Shown one piece after another: positions 1 to 10,461 of a DNA stretch of 64,000 bases. The notes below the pieces were generated by a model. The model was not told the DNA's origin, did no database searches, and was given only the letters and a program-made list of their open reading frames with translations. This DNA comes from Eupeodes corollae (Eukaryota > Arthropoda > Insecta > Diptera > Syrphidae). The DNA lies in contig NC_079148.1 of NCBI RefSeq assembly GCF_945859685.1, positions 58,290,421 through 58,354,420 on the forward strand. Direction: 5' to 3'. Both the position numbers and the translations under genes were made by a program. Position 1 is the first letter of the stretch. Every line of letters begins with the position of its first letter.

Positions 1-887
1 AATGTTCTTATCTTAATGTGTGACAAAACTCAATTGCAAGAGTTTTTGACAGAAGAGAAAACCCTGAAATCCCTTCAAGGCATATAATGGCTTTTATGAG
101 GTGGGCAAGGAGAAGAATAAATTTATGGGAGGAAGTTTTTCTGTGCGTCTTTTGGCCAATTAATTTAGCCCAAATCAATTCGAATACTTATAATACTAGG
201 AGGAAGCGACTACACTTACTTATTAGTATTTTTTGTTTAACTCTTCTGATTTATTGAAATAAGTTAGATATAAACATAAGTTAGTCAAAAACAAAAGGAA
301 GCAATTTATTTATGCTTTCTGGACTGTTGAAGTTTTAGCTTTAAGTTTCAAACTCGTTGCTTTTACGAAATGTTTAATGATTAATTTTTATAAAAATAAT
401 TAAATGTTAAAATCATCAGTGAAAATATCTGTAAAAGTAAATTAATTGGAACTTTTTAAGGAAAGAAGTTAAGAAAATTAAATAAGCAAAAGGTGAATGA
501 CCCAAAACAAATTGTGTGCAAATCTTAAAACAATAAACTTTTAAAGATGATACAATTTTTAAAGCTCTTATTTTTAAAATCAAGTTTCAATTTTCAGTGT
601 GAAATTAGCTGGAGTTTTATGTTAAAACCGTCATTCAATGTGGAAGCTTATCACTTTTTGTGTTTTTTTATTACTTTCAATTTTGAATAACTTCTATTTC
701 TGCTATGTTCCTCTTATAAAAGACACATTTTTATTTAGGTAATTTCATTACTTATTCCGACAGATTTTTGCTAAAATGTGCTAAGATGTCGAAAATAACG
801 CTTTATTTCAACAGAGAAATTTCGTTTTTATATAATTTTAGAGCCAAGTTTAATTATTAAACGTCGTGATTAATTTAATGTTTGGCG
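1..887. other. AT-rich DNA, nothing recognised
   Basis: Low-complexity AT-rich sequence with no open frame that resembles a known protein and no clear repeat. I see no promoter or RNA gene here. Confidence 0.5.
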
Positions 888-2392
888 TTACTTGAAGAAG
901 GTAGGGGATGCTACCAAGTAAAGCATAAAGAAACGTTGAACGTCTTTATTGAAATCTACAACTTGGAACAATCTAATGATATAGAAAGATCATCAGCCTG
1001 TGCACGTCGTTTTTAAAAAGATGGCACAAGGCTTCAAGAAATGACTGTTATTTTTTAATTAAGAATTTAGATTGGCTAAACGTCACTGAAGATTTCAGAC
1101 CCAAAAATAATGATCCATGTTCCAGTAGAATTCAACAAGGTAGACAAAAAAAAAGCTTTCTTAAAAGTTCATCCCGCACAAAAAGGAGACGCATTTCAAG
1201 TATTGCTTCAATTGATCCGGATAGAGCTTCTACTTTACTTGTAAGGCAACACATAAAAAAGCACTTAACGTCAGTGATGCTCTGGAAATACTGGCTGAAG
1301 CTAAGCTTTTCAAAAATTAGTAACAAATCATTCGAAGTGTCGTCAATAAAAGGACGGATGAGTATGTATTCCCATCGTATGGGAAGGTGCTTAAGGCAAA
1401 ATAGGAATGTTATCCGGATCCGAAGGAAATGAAAATATGCGATTCATCTGCTGAAATTTCTCTTCAAGGTCTTTAAGGCCACGCTGCAAAACGGATCGTT
1501 GAATCGCTTCGAGAGGGCAATAGTAATCATGAAGGAGGCTTGTGCAATTTAATGCTAATTGGATAGTGAGGTTTTGATGGTACTAGTGGACAGTCCCAGT
1601 ATTAGCAGTGGGGGAATTTAGCTACAGTGACATGTTCATTACGTCATATGTTCCCCTTCATTTTTTCAAGAAAGAAAATGACGACAAAAAAATTGTATGG
1701 CAGAATCTCCGGCGAATATCGACAAGATATTGCAGACCAGTGCGTTTACAACAGCAGAATTGTGCAGAGATGAGCAGTTGTACATTCAAGATCAAATGAG
1801 TAGTCTCGCACTTTTGTTGCATCTCTCGATACCAAGGTGTTTGTGCAAGATGTATTAAAGCTTACAATGGTAGATGGAAAGGTTTGGAAAGCTTTGACAG
1901 ACAACCTATCACAACAGTTACAATGAACGACATTCAAGGTTCCTTGCAAAAAACAATTAACGCAGATAGCTTTGAATTTTGTATTCATATTGCATATCGA
2001 ACTGAATTCAAAAAATGACGAACAGGCCCAGATGGAAAACCTCTCTTCAAAAGGCAGAAAAAACGAATTAAAAATGAATTCAAGGAGAAAACCGGCCTTA
2101 TTATTGATTAACTAAATCAGGGCGGAGGGAACTCTAATGATGGAAACTCTGCTCGAAGGTTTTTTGCAAACCCTTCACTTTCATCAGAGATTACCGGAAT
2201 CAAAAAGTCAATTTTGGAGGGATATGCCACGATTTTGAAAACTTTGGTTTCTTGCTTTGCTATCAACATCGATACATTAGAAAAGTACTCCTTGAAAATT
2301 GCCAAAGAAATTGTTAATGAATATCCTTCAGACGAATCTTTTAAAGTTACAAAATTTGATTTCAAGTCAATTTCCTATCATTGACTTCCCAA
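888..2392 (+). pseudogene. Transib-type (RAG1-related) transposase relic, N-terminal to central part
   Basis: A cut-and-paste transposase of the Transib superfamily, relatives of the RAG1 core, broken by many stops and frameshifts. Pieces appear in the correct order: a basic stretch near 1160-1200 (SRTKRRR); a segment at ~1255-1480 with ALNVSDALEILAEAKL and later VFPSYGKVLKAK and SAEISLQGL; the block around the first catalytic aspartate, GFDGTSGQSQY (Asp codon 1576-1578); an open stretch at 1608-1799 with KIVWQN and TRYCRPVRLQ; a degraded MVDGKV block near 1868; and RPDGKPLFKRQKKRIKNEF to SSEITGI at 2026-2206. The C-terminal third, with the last acidic catalytic residue, is missing. The superfamily comes from remembered conserved motifs, not a search. 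No terminal inverted repeats or 5-bp target duplication were found. Confidence 0.75.
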
Positions 2393-3892
2393 TCACATAT
2401 CGAAAATGTTTGTTTCTAGGCGATATGCTGAAAATTTTCGAATAAGTTCGCACAGGATTATGATATGAAAAACTCGCGTTTTCAAAACTACTTTCAACCT
2501 GTTTGAAACACAAAATACTACTTGAGGAAAGTCAGTAGCAGACTGGCAAAATAGGCTGCATCACGAAATTTGTGTATCGACATCATCAGCACTTTTCCAT
2601 CGTCCATCCTAATGAGTAGGTAAGGTACTATACGGTTAACCTTGCCAACTACCGTTGGCCAACTCGGTTGGTAATTCCCGTACATTTCCAATGCCTAACC
2701 CCTTAAGCATCCTTTCTATCGACCAAAAATACGCCAGTAGTTTCGCACAAGCCAGTGGGGTACGTTTTACTTTTGGTTGTATTTCCTCCTGGCCCTAAAA
2801 TAAAGCACCCATGAATACTACCCCTTTCGTTCCGAGGTTTATCCGTCCGGCTCCTTTATATTGTATTGTAGTCTTCTCCGAAACGCATCGTCTCCATAAA
2901 AACTTACTTTTTGTATATCTATGCCAACAAACTTTCTGTTCTCGTTTTCTATTGTGAATGTGTAATGTGTAGTACCTGTTTCAAAACGCGAGCACTCTAC
3001 ATGTACGTACAAACATATACATTGTAGTATAGTTGCTGTTATATTGTGCAGTCTTATTTGCATAACGTTTATTTGTTGGAAAATTGGAAGGATGTTATGA
3101 GATCAAAATGCAAACTATGTATTGTATATGTTTTGTTCGTTGTTGCAGTGATAATGGTCGTGTTGCTTGGGCGAAAACGAAAAGGCTAACACACTTAATC
3201 CTCCATTGGGATTTGAGGATGTGGAATTGAAGGAATACGTAAATGTTGAAATGCTCATAGAACTTCATATGCGATGCACTTAACTGAAGTCATCTTGTGA
3301 AATCGACTTGTTTAATAATATGAACTACGAACATCATGTGCGTGTTGTGCTTTCAGTTCAAGTACAAATATACATACCTACGTTGAGTCTATAAGACAAA
3401 AATAAACTTTGGGAAAATCAGTTTTAAAGTGTAATAGGTTTTAGAGATCTAATTGTTGGCTCACTTTAGGATATCGGGGTCAATGAGATGATATTCAAAA
3501 TAATTTGACAACGATATTAGACAAAAAACTTAAACTCACAGTTCAATCATGTACTGTCATTGACAAATAGAACTGTAAACCATCTAATTTTGAAATTGCT
3601 CTCAGACAACAAGACACTACTATCATTGCCGTAAATCAATTTGTTGAACTAGTATTTGGAGAAAAACATTTCAAAAATGTTTGACGAGCGTCCAAACCAA
3701 AGAAAGTATTTCAGAAGCATTTAAGACCATTTCAGAAAAACTTCTCAGTTTCTGAAATTTGTTCGAAAATATTTCTGAAATGATTCAAAAATACTTCATT
3801 TGTCTGGACACACTTAATATATCTAGCCCTATCCTCCAAAAAATCTTAAACGAAATTTTCATTATAATAAAGGTGTATATTGAATATTTTGA
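2393..3892. other. Unassigned DNA between two relics
   Basis: No convincing gene. A CCAAC/GTTGG-rich stretch at ~2645-2672 contains two imperfect copies of a 13-14 base palindrome-like unit. A pyrimidine-rich run ending in TTGCAG near 3147 could mimic a splice acceptor, but no open exon follows. Confidence 0.4.
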
Positions 3893-5696
3893 AGTGACAC
3901 TCCAGTTTGGGGTGGACCAGTTGGCCTCTAACCAACATGCGTTTCCAGCCAATTCGATCCATAGCTAGCTACCCCCAGCTTCGCACCCCGAGCTTTTTGA
4001 GGTCCTCTTCCACGTGAATGCACCACCTTAGTCGCGAACTTCCTTTATTGAGCTATCCTTCGAAATTAGATTGAAAGACCTTCCGGGCTGGAACGTAGAT
4101 ATTAAAAGATAATGTATTGACCAATGAATATATACTTATGTGTATAGGAAAAATTAGGTTTTCCTTCGGCTTTTTTGGTCACTTTGATCGTGGCAATGAA
4201 ACAAGGTTGTTACATTAACTTTATCCATTCGCTCTACATGCTTCTTCTGCTAACTGTACAGCCCATACAATTCGTCGTTATATCTTCTCCACCATTCTCT
4301 ATCTATTCAGACGGGACCAAAAATCATCAAAAAAATTTTCTCTTGAAGTATCCTAAGACGCTCTCATCTTTCTATGACAGAGTATAGACTTCAGCGCCAT
4401 AATTGAGAACCGAGATGATGATTGTCTTAAAGATGGTGATTTTAGATGCTCGAAAGAGGACTTTACTACCCAATTGCCTTCAAAGTCTAAAGAAGCAGCA
4501 ATTTCCTATTCTTTATTTGATTTCAGCGCTAGTGTCATTGTCTGAGTTTATAGCGGTGCCTAGGGAGACAAAGTCCTCAACTATCCCAAGTTATAGCTGT
4601 ACTTGGTAATTTTTTGTCCAAGAAGTCGTTAGTCTATGTCTTTTTTTGATGGCAGCATATAATAAATATTGCCCTCATTGTCTACTAAACCCATCTTCTT
4701 TGCTTCCTTCGCAATGCTCAATAACGCTCCACTGAAATCATACCTTGATCTTTTAATAATGTCAATATCATATGAGTATCCGAGTAATTGGATGGACCTT
4801 TGGAACATTGTGCCTCTGGTGTTGACGGTTGAGTTTTGCACAATTTTTTCCTATTTGACATCATGAGATCTTTTCTGAACTTGATAGAGCAGCGTTCATT
4901 CTCCATCCTCATTCTGCACAAACGGATTAGTTTGACAGGGATGCCAAAACTAGACATTGCTCTGTAGAGCTCTTCCCTATGAATGCTGTCAAACGCAGCT
5001 TTAAAATCGATAAAGAGATGGTGGGTATCGATTTGAAGCCCCTGGGTTTTTTCCAGGAACAGCCGTAGTGTGAAAAATTGGTCGATAGTGGACTTTCCTG
5101 GTCTTAAGCCACACTGATAAGGACCTATCAGGTTGTTGATGAACGGCTTCAGACGTTGACATAATACGGCAGAAAGGATCTGATATTCAATGTTAACGAG
5201 ACTAATGCCTCTGTAGTTGGCGCAATTTAGAGGGTCTCCTTTCTTGAGTATTGGGAAAACTACTATATGCTGAGATTCCACTCCATTCGGCCATATTTTC
5301 TTCCGACCATATCTTGCAGATGAGTTTACTCTTTACCAAGTAATCACCTGCTGCTTTGAATAATTCAGGTACGATTCCATCAGCTGCAGCATCTTTGTTG
5401 GACTTCAATTAAGATATCGGGTACGCGGAATTGTTGATCTGCGTCGCCGTGCGTCACGTAGGTTGAGTGGTTCTATGTCCCTTACAGAAGTGTTCTTTAA
5501 ATATTCTCATAGACTGCGGTTCTACTTTGATGTTCCCTTGATACTCTTTGCGAGCTCCGGTTTGTGGCTGGCACCCTTGGGAGGTTAGACACTGCTTTTG
5601 TTATCGGTAGCAGTCCCATCGCACTTCTTGCATGGCTATCTGTTCGGCTGTACGTGGTCTATTAAGGGAACTAACATTCAAAGTACATTTCCGAAG
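3893..5696 (-). mobile_element. RTE-clade non-LTR retrotransposon, copy A, rearranged
   Basis: Endonuclease plus reverse transcriptase element of the RTE clade, read on the minus strand. At its 5' side (5590-5696) is the beginning of the APE-type endonuclease, with the Mg-binding motif QEVRW. This is joined directly to the endonuclease/RT linker, so most of the endonuclease is deleted. RT segments follow: AAADGIVPELFKAAGDYLV (5202-5408), NYRGISLVNIEYQILSAVL, NNLIGPYQCGLRPGKST and HHLFIDFKAAFDSI (4718-5281). The catalytic YADD box has become YSYD (~4770). The thumb and the ~150-bp 3' end reach 3893, matching the other copies, but the (TAAG)n tail is absent. Many frameshifts: dead. Confidence 0.88.
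4629..5408 (-). pseudogene. RTE reverse transcriptase, broken (copy A)
   Basis: RT fingers and palm in three frames (4629-4841, 4718-5281, 5202-5408). Motif A aspartate is present (FIDFKAAFDS), but motif B (GFRQGD in copies B and D) is missing between SIKFRKDL and the LCKTQPST region, and motif C lost its first aspartate (YADD to YSYD). It would not encode an active polymerase. Confidence 0.85.
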
Positions 5697-6240
5697 ATTT
5701 TTATATTTATTTATTTCTTTTCGTTGCAATTGCAACTGGGATATTTGTATGTTTTAAGGAAGTCACCCTGACGCCAAAACCCCAAACCTGGATCTATAGT
5801 ATAAAGCCAAGAATTAGAAACCGGATAAACAGTTCCTCGCAGGCCAGGACTCCAAATATGTCGTAGAAGTCCCATAAGGTATTCACTAAGTGATTCAACC
5901 TTACTGAAACTGTAAACTCCACCGTTGATTCCATCTTGGAAATTCTTATGATTCCGTCTGGATAACGAGAGGTGCCTTAGTGGCAACACCTCTCCCCCTC
6001 TCTTATTTTCTAACGACAACAACTTTCCACTGGGCTTATAACCCAATCTTTAGTTCAGGTAATAGGCACCCTATGTTCACCAAGGGGAGTTGAGAGTAGG
6101 AGTTGATAAACAGAGGTGGGTTTTGAGAAAACCTGTAGACGCTTGTGTCCTCTTGAATGCACATGTCTACCATTTGAACAAACCATTTCTGCAAGTTACT
6201 TGCACATTAAGCCCTTTTCCAATAATATCATCTTAAATAA
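5697..6240 (-). repeat. Unassigned repeat-like segment ending in AAATAAATAAATA
   Basis: On the minus strand this segment reads through a 111-aa frame (6046-5711) with no recognised domain. It ends at 5717-5697 in a run of AAATAAATAAATA, which looks like the 3' tail of a non-LTR element or SINE. It is more GC-rich than its flanks and abuts the 5' end of RTE copy A. I cannot assign it to a family; it could be a 3' untranslated region. Confidence 0.3.
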
Positions 6241-8035
6241 AAGTTGAATACATGGATACAATCGAAAGCACCGAGATACATACATTTTAAGAGTGAGGAG
6301 TGACTTTGAACGCTTAAGGTGAACTTTTTGAGAGAAAATAATAGTTTAAACTGTTTTTACTCATAGCACCGAAGACATTCAAGAACTTTCATACCGCTAA
6401 TCATGGAAGTATTTTCCAATCGGAACCTTTGCCGAAACAAACATTATTTCGACCCACTTCGATGAAGAGGAGGAAGCAATGCTTCATCTCCTCTGTATCT
6501 GCTTTGATCTAGCTTATAAGCGTTATAATACAATTATTGAAGAATTAATTTTAAAGGATCTAAAATACACTAACATCATTAGTTATATACGTTTCCTAAG
6601 AAACGTTCTTCTGGTATCACAATGAACCAACAATTCGATTAAGTGTGTCTCATATTCTTTGATAGCAACTTCAACCCAACCGTACCTAACCTAACAAATG
6701 AATAATTTGAATCAATAGATTAGTGATGAAATCAGGAAAGAAAGTGTAAATTTTCATAAGATCAAGCGAAACAGCTGAGACAAAAATCATTATGTATATG
6801 ATATGATTCTTACAATTTACCAACCTGGAAAGATAAATTGCATTTATTGTATGTATGTTTTTTTAGAAGTTTTTTTTTCTTTTATCCGAAGTTAACTAAA
6901 TACAACGAAAGGTAAAAGGCTCTTAAGGCAGTGCCTGGAAATGAGAAGACCGTGCACACAACCTATAAAATCCATTGCTCAATTCAATAAACAAAACTTT
7001 GCATTAAATTTATTTATTTAAATATAGATCCCCACTGATGCCTTTCAGCAATTTTTCACCGAAGTATTATCTACAAAGTATTACAAACTCAATAATCAAA
7101 ACCTCAAAAGACATTCTTCTCCAAATACCTGCAAAAATGTTTACCTCATGGTAATATTTTTGCCAAAATTTGTGCGTGGTTTTCAAATTCAAATAATAAT
7201 AAATATTAATAAATATAATTGAAACCACAAAACTTAACCAAAATACAACAAACCACCGCTGCGCGCCGCGTCTCATCGTCGTACCGTTAAAGATGAACAA
7301 AAAGACGAATTTCAACAAAAACTTTGTATTATTTAAACAAGCCATCTCATTATCTCAAAAGTAATTTCAACAACTACTGGCTGAAACTTTTAGGTTCTGG
7401 TTCTCGTTGTGCAGGTGAACTACTTGTAGAAGGTACCTATACCTATATAAAGTTATTATCAACTTTCGGCTTTCGCTTGTCCTTATAAATAATCTCCTTT
7501 GTGTTTTTGTTTAACAATAAACTCATGCATCTTTCTAATATTTATAATACATGTATAAATATAATATCCATGGTAATATATACATTTCTTAATATTCAAC
7601 GTCGTCGTCTTCGTTTTCGTTGTCGGTGTTCCTTGTCGACGACGACGACGACGGTTTGCAATGTTGTCATGTCTTTGAAAGTTTCAAACTTCAAATTACC
7701 ATAGACAAGTTTTTCGGCAATCTTTTATTTCTGCGAACATGCAAAGATTTTAATCTTAAAATTATGCTCATGTTTTAGCAGAGACAAATGCTTTTAAGTA
7801 GTAGAAAAGTTTTACCAATTAGTTTTGTATGTAGGTCTAGCGGTACCAGTTCTCATATACCAGATATAAAATTATAAAAATTATTATAATGCATATAAAG
7901 AACTAATCAGAACAATTGCAATATAACCTATACTACGTCAATTCATTTAATCTTTACAACTTTAAACAGCTTAGATTCCTAATGTAGGGTCAATCACTAG
8001 AGTAAGGTACGTAGCAGCCATCATCGAAGTGATAT
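6241..8035. other. AT-rich DNA without a recognised gene
   Basis: Contains two open frames (7067-7345 minus, 92 aa, hydrophobic; 7501-7704 plus, 67 aa) that look like chance frames in AT-rich sequence. The only structured piece is the CG-triplet hairpin at 7600-7653. Confidence 0.4.
7600..7653. repeat. CGT/CGA triplet inverted repeat
   Basis: A GTCGTCGTC run (7601-7609) faces a GACGACGACGACG run (7638-7650) across a ~28-base spacer. The two arms can pair as a GC-rich hairpin. It stands out because the surrounding kilobase is strongly AT-rich. Confidence 0.6.
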
Positions 8036-8941
8036 TGTTCCATAAATAAGTTAAAATAATGTGTTTTGTTTTTTAAATAAAACTCGCAACAAATAGAAGT
8101 CCTTTGCTTCTATTTTTTGGCAGAAAGACCTGTGTAATCATGTCGCGATATCGAGCACCAGTAACAGTCACTGCTTGACCAGCATCATTTTCAAAAAAAA
8201 TATGGCCCAATTATGCCTCCAGCCCAAAATCCACACCATACAGTAACGCGTTGTGGATGCATTTGTTTTTCGACAGTCACATGTGGGTTCTCCGAACCCC
8301 AAATGCGGCAATTTTGGCGATTGACAAAGCCATCAAGATGAAAATGTGCTTCATCGCTTAGGATGATTTTGCTCGAAAAATCAGAGTCCATTTGTTGATG
8401 TTCAATAATCCATTCAACGAACTTTCTTCTCTGTCCATGGTCATTAGGCTTCAATTGTTGTGTTAATTAAATTTTGTAAGCATGAAGACACAGATCTTTG
8501 GTGAATATACGCTGTAGAGAGGTTCTTGAAATTTGCAATTCTTGTCCACGACGTTGAATTGAGGTTCCTGGATTGTCAGCAACACTCTCACGCACTGCTT
8601 CGACATTCACATTTGAACGGCTTGTTTTTGGACGACCAGTGTGTTTGGCGTCTCGAACGGATCCAGTTTCCATGAATTTTTCAATTAATCTCTTTACAGT
8701 TGACGAAGTTAAAACACTATTCCGACCATATTTTGTATGAAATTTTCGAACTGCAGCCGCCAAGCTTTCACTATTTTTGAAATATTCTTTAATAATGAAG
8801 ACACGTTGTTCTATCGTGTAACGCTCCATTTTTAATAACCCTATACTGTAAGCTGTCAAATTGCTTTTTTTCAGGGTTGCCAACACTTCACTGCACAAAT
8901 GGCGGCAAAATCAAATCTTGCGTTAATTTTGGGACACCCTT
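8036..8941 (-). mobile_element. Tc1/mariner-superfamily element, internally deleted copy 1
   Basis: DNA transposon on the minus strand. Its 5' end reads AAAGGGTGTCCCAAAATTAA inward from 8941 and is bordered by TA at 8942-8943, the target preference of this superfamily. The 3' end near 8036 is poorly preserved (GGAACA instead of GGGACACCC). The transposase frame runs from 8829, but everything after the first catalytic block is cut out: the sequence jumps from ARYRDMITQVF into the 3' untranslated region. At ~0.9 kb this is a non-autonomous derivative, on the way to becoming a MITE. Confidence 0.8.
8073..8829 (-). pseudogene. Mariner-like transposase, truncated, one stop and one frameshift
   Basis: Start chosen at MERYTIEQRV (8829), the usual start of this family and the same as in the copy at 61203; the frame extends upstream to 8898 but that part is not conserved. 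Residues 1-120 hold the paired helix-turn-helix DNA-binding region (RTSLQRIFTKDL). A single TAA at 8467-8469, where relatives read glutamine, interrupts the frame. It continues in phase to SDEAHFHLDGF, which carries the first catalytic aspartate, and HPQRVTVWCGFWAGGIIGPY. One extra T in an eight-T run then shifts the frame at ~8197. The second aspartate (QQDGA block) and the third acidic residue are deleted, so the protein cannot be catalytic. Confidence 0.85.
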
Positions 8942-9000
8942 TAGAAATACAAATTTTCTGTTCTGGAACAAAAATATAAGCCTTGCTGATAATCAAATCA

Positions 9001-9181
9001 AGCTTTTTCCGTTTTTTATTTGACATTATTGTTCAAACCCTTAATTTTTTTGTTTTGAAGAAATGAGATAAATGAGAAATATGTATTAGGTTTATATTGC
9101 AAACCAAATTGTTCGATTAAGTCGATAAATACAAGTTCTAAGGCGGTTTTTCACATGAATAGATAAATTTACCTATAAGAC
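9001..9181 (+). repeat. Left terminal inverted repeat of the Tc3-like element
   Basis: Pairs, with gaps, with the reverse complement of 12205-12417. The best blocks are TTTATTTGA near the outer end and TAAATTTACCTATAA at the inner end. Confidence 0.72.
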
Positions 9182-9309
9182 CCTTTAAAGTAAAGAAAAT
9201 AACAACAACTCTTATGGTTTAGGTAAAGACTGGCTAAAATTGAATGGATTAAAAAATGATTTAATAATGTGTGCTGCTTCCTGTTTTTTTAATTTTAATT
9301 ACTTCAAGT

Positions 9310-9937
9310 AACCTGTGGTGTATGAATTCATAGAGTGCTGTCAGACAATTTAATGAAATTTGGGCCAGGACCGTTTTATGGCTTTAATAATATATTCGGT
9401 TTTTTGCTATTGTCGTCCTCCTTCTTAAAATTTTCTTAAAAGCCATTCTCACACATTGTCCATGATGTTAAAGTTAGAACGGGGCCATGGTAATAGGTTG
9501 AATATGTTTTAGTGCGTTATTATATGTTTAAAAGTCTACCGTCGTCCACCAATTAATATAGAAAACTGCATAAAGCTAGTTCCAGAATCGATTTGTAAGT
9601 GATTGCCGTCATTTTAGAGCCCTGAAAATCCAGCTCCACGGTCCCGTAACAGAAAATTGATCTCCATACCGTTACACCACCTCCTTTGCGGTGCCTTTTT
9701 TCAAGATAGAATTCTTACTTTCTGAAATCATGGAAATAGCTGCTTTGGATATTAGGCAGGTCTAAATTAAATGTTTTCATCGGAAAAGGCGACGGTTTGC
9801 CAAGTTCGACTACAGTTATATAGAACATTGGAACTACTTCTAATTTTGCTGGCCATAAAACGGATGGTTTTGATAAGATCCTAATAAGCCCGAATTTGGC
9901 GTATTTCCTCCTTGGTTAGACCCTTACCTCTACCCAT
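9310..9937 (-). pseudogene. Tc3-like transposase relic
   Basis: Begins MGRGKGLTKEE at 9937, the typical start of Tc3-type transposases, followed by a short helix-turn-helix remnant. The sequence then jumps to the first catalytic block, FSDEKTFNLDLP, and the downstream YFHDFRK and RRWCNGMEINF. The block with the second aspartate is gone. The third catalytic block is present in altered form (LLPWPRSNFNIMDNV, with D where the family has E). Several stops interrupt the frame. Identity rests on remembered family motifs. Confidence 0.7.
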
Positions 9938-9938
9938 A

Positions 9939-9950
9939 CTTCTTGATTCT
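9939..9950. repeat. Target-site duplication, left copy
   Basis: CTTCTTGATTCT, identical to 12129-12140, directly next to the 3' tail of RTE copy B. Confidence 0.85.
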
Positions 9951-10461
9951 TACTTACTTACTTAAGGTGGCGCTACAGTCCGGGGTGGACCTGGGCCTCA
10001 ACTTACATGCGTCTCCAGCCAGCTTGGTCCCTAGCTAGTTGTCTCCAGTTTGGCACGCCAAGTTGGTTGAGGTCCTCTCCCATATGGGTGCGCTACCTGA
10101 GTCGCGGTCTTCCTCTACTGCGCCGTTCCTTTGGGATTGGATTCGAAGACCTTCCGGGCTAGAGCGTTGATGTCCATTCGCTCTACATAACCTAGCCATC
10201 TAAGCCGTTGGACTTTAATTCTGTTAACTAGGTCAGTGTCGCTGTACAGCCCGTACAGTTCGTCGTTATATCTTCTCCTCCATTCTCCATCTATTCAGAA
10301 GGGACAAAAATCACCCGAAAAATGTTTCTCTCGAAGCATCCTAAGACGCTCTCATCTTTCTTTGACAGGGTCCAGGCCTCAGCGCAATAAATGAGAACCG
10401 GGATGATGAGTGTCTTATAGATGCTGATTTTAGATGCTCGAGAGATGACTTTACTTCTCAT

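Noticed and set aside
3120..3200. Splice acceptor and exon of a host gene near TTGCAG at 3147
   Set aside because: The following frame closes quickly and resembles no protein.
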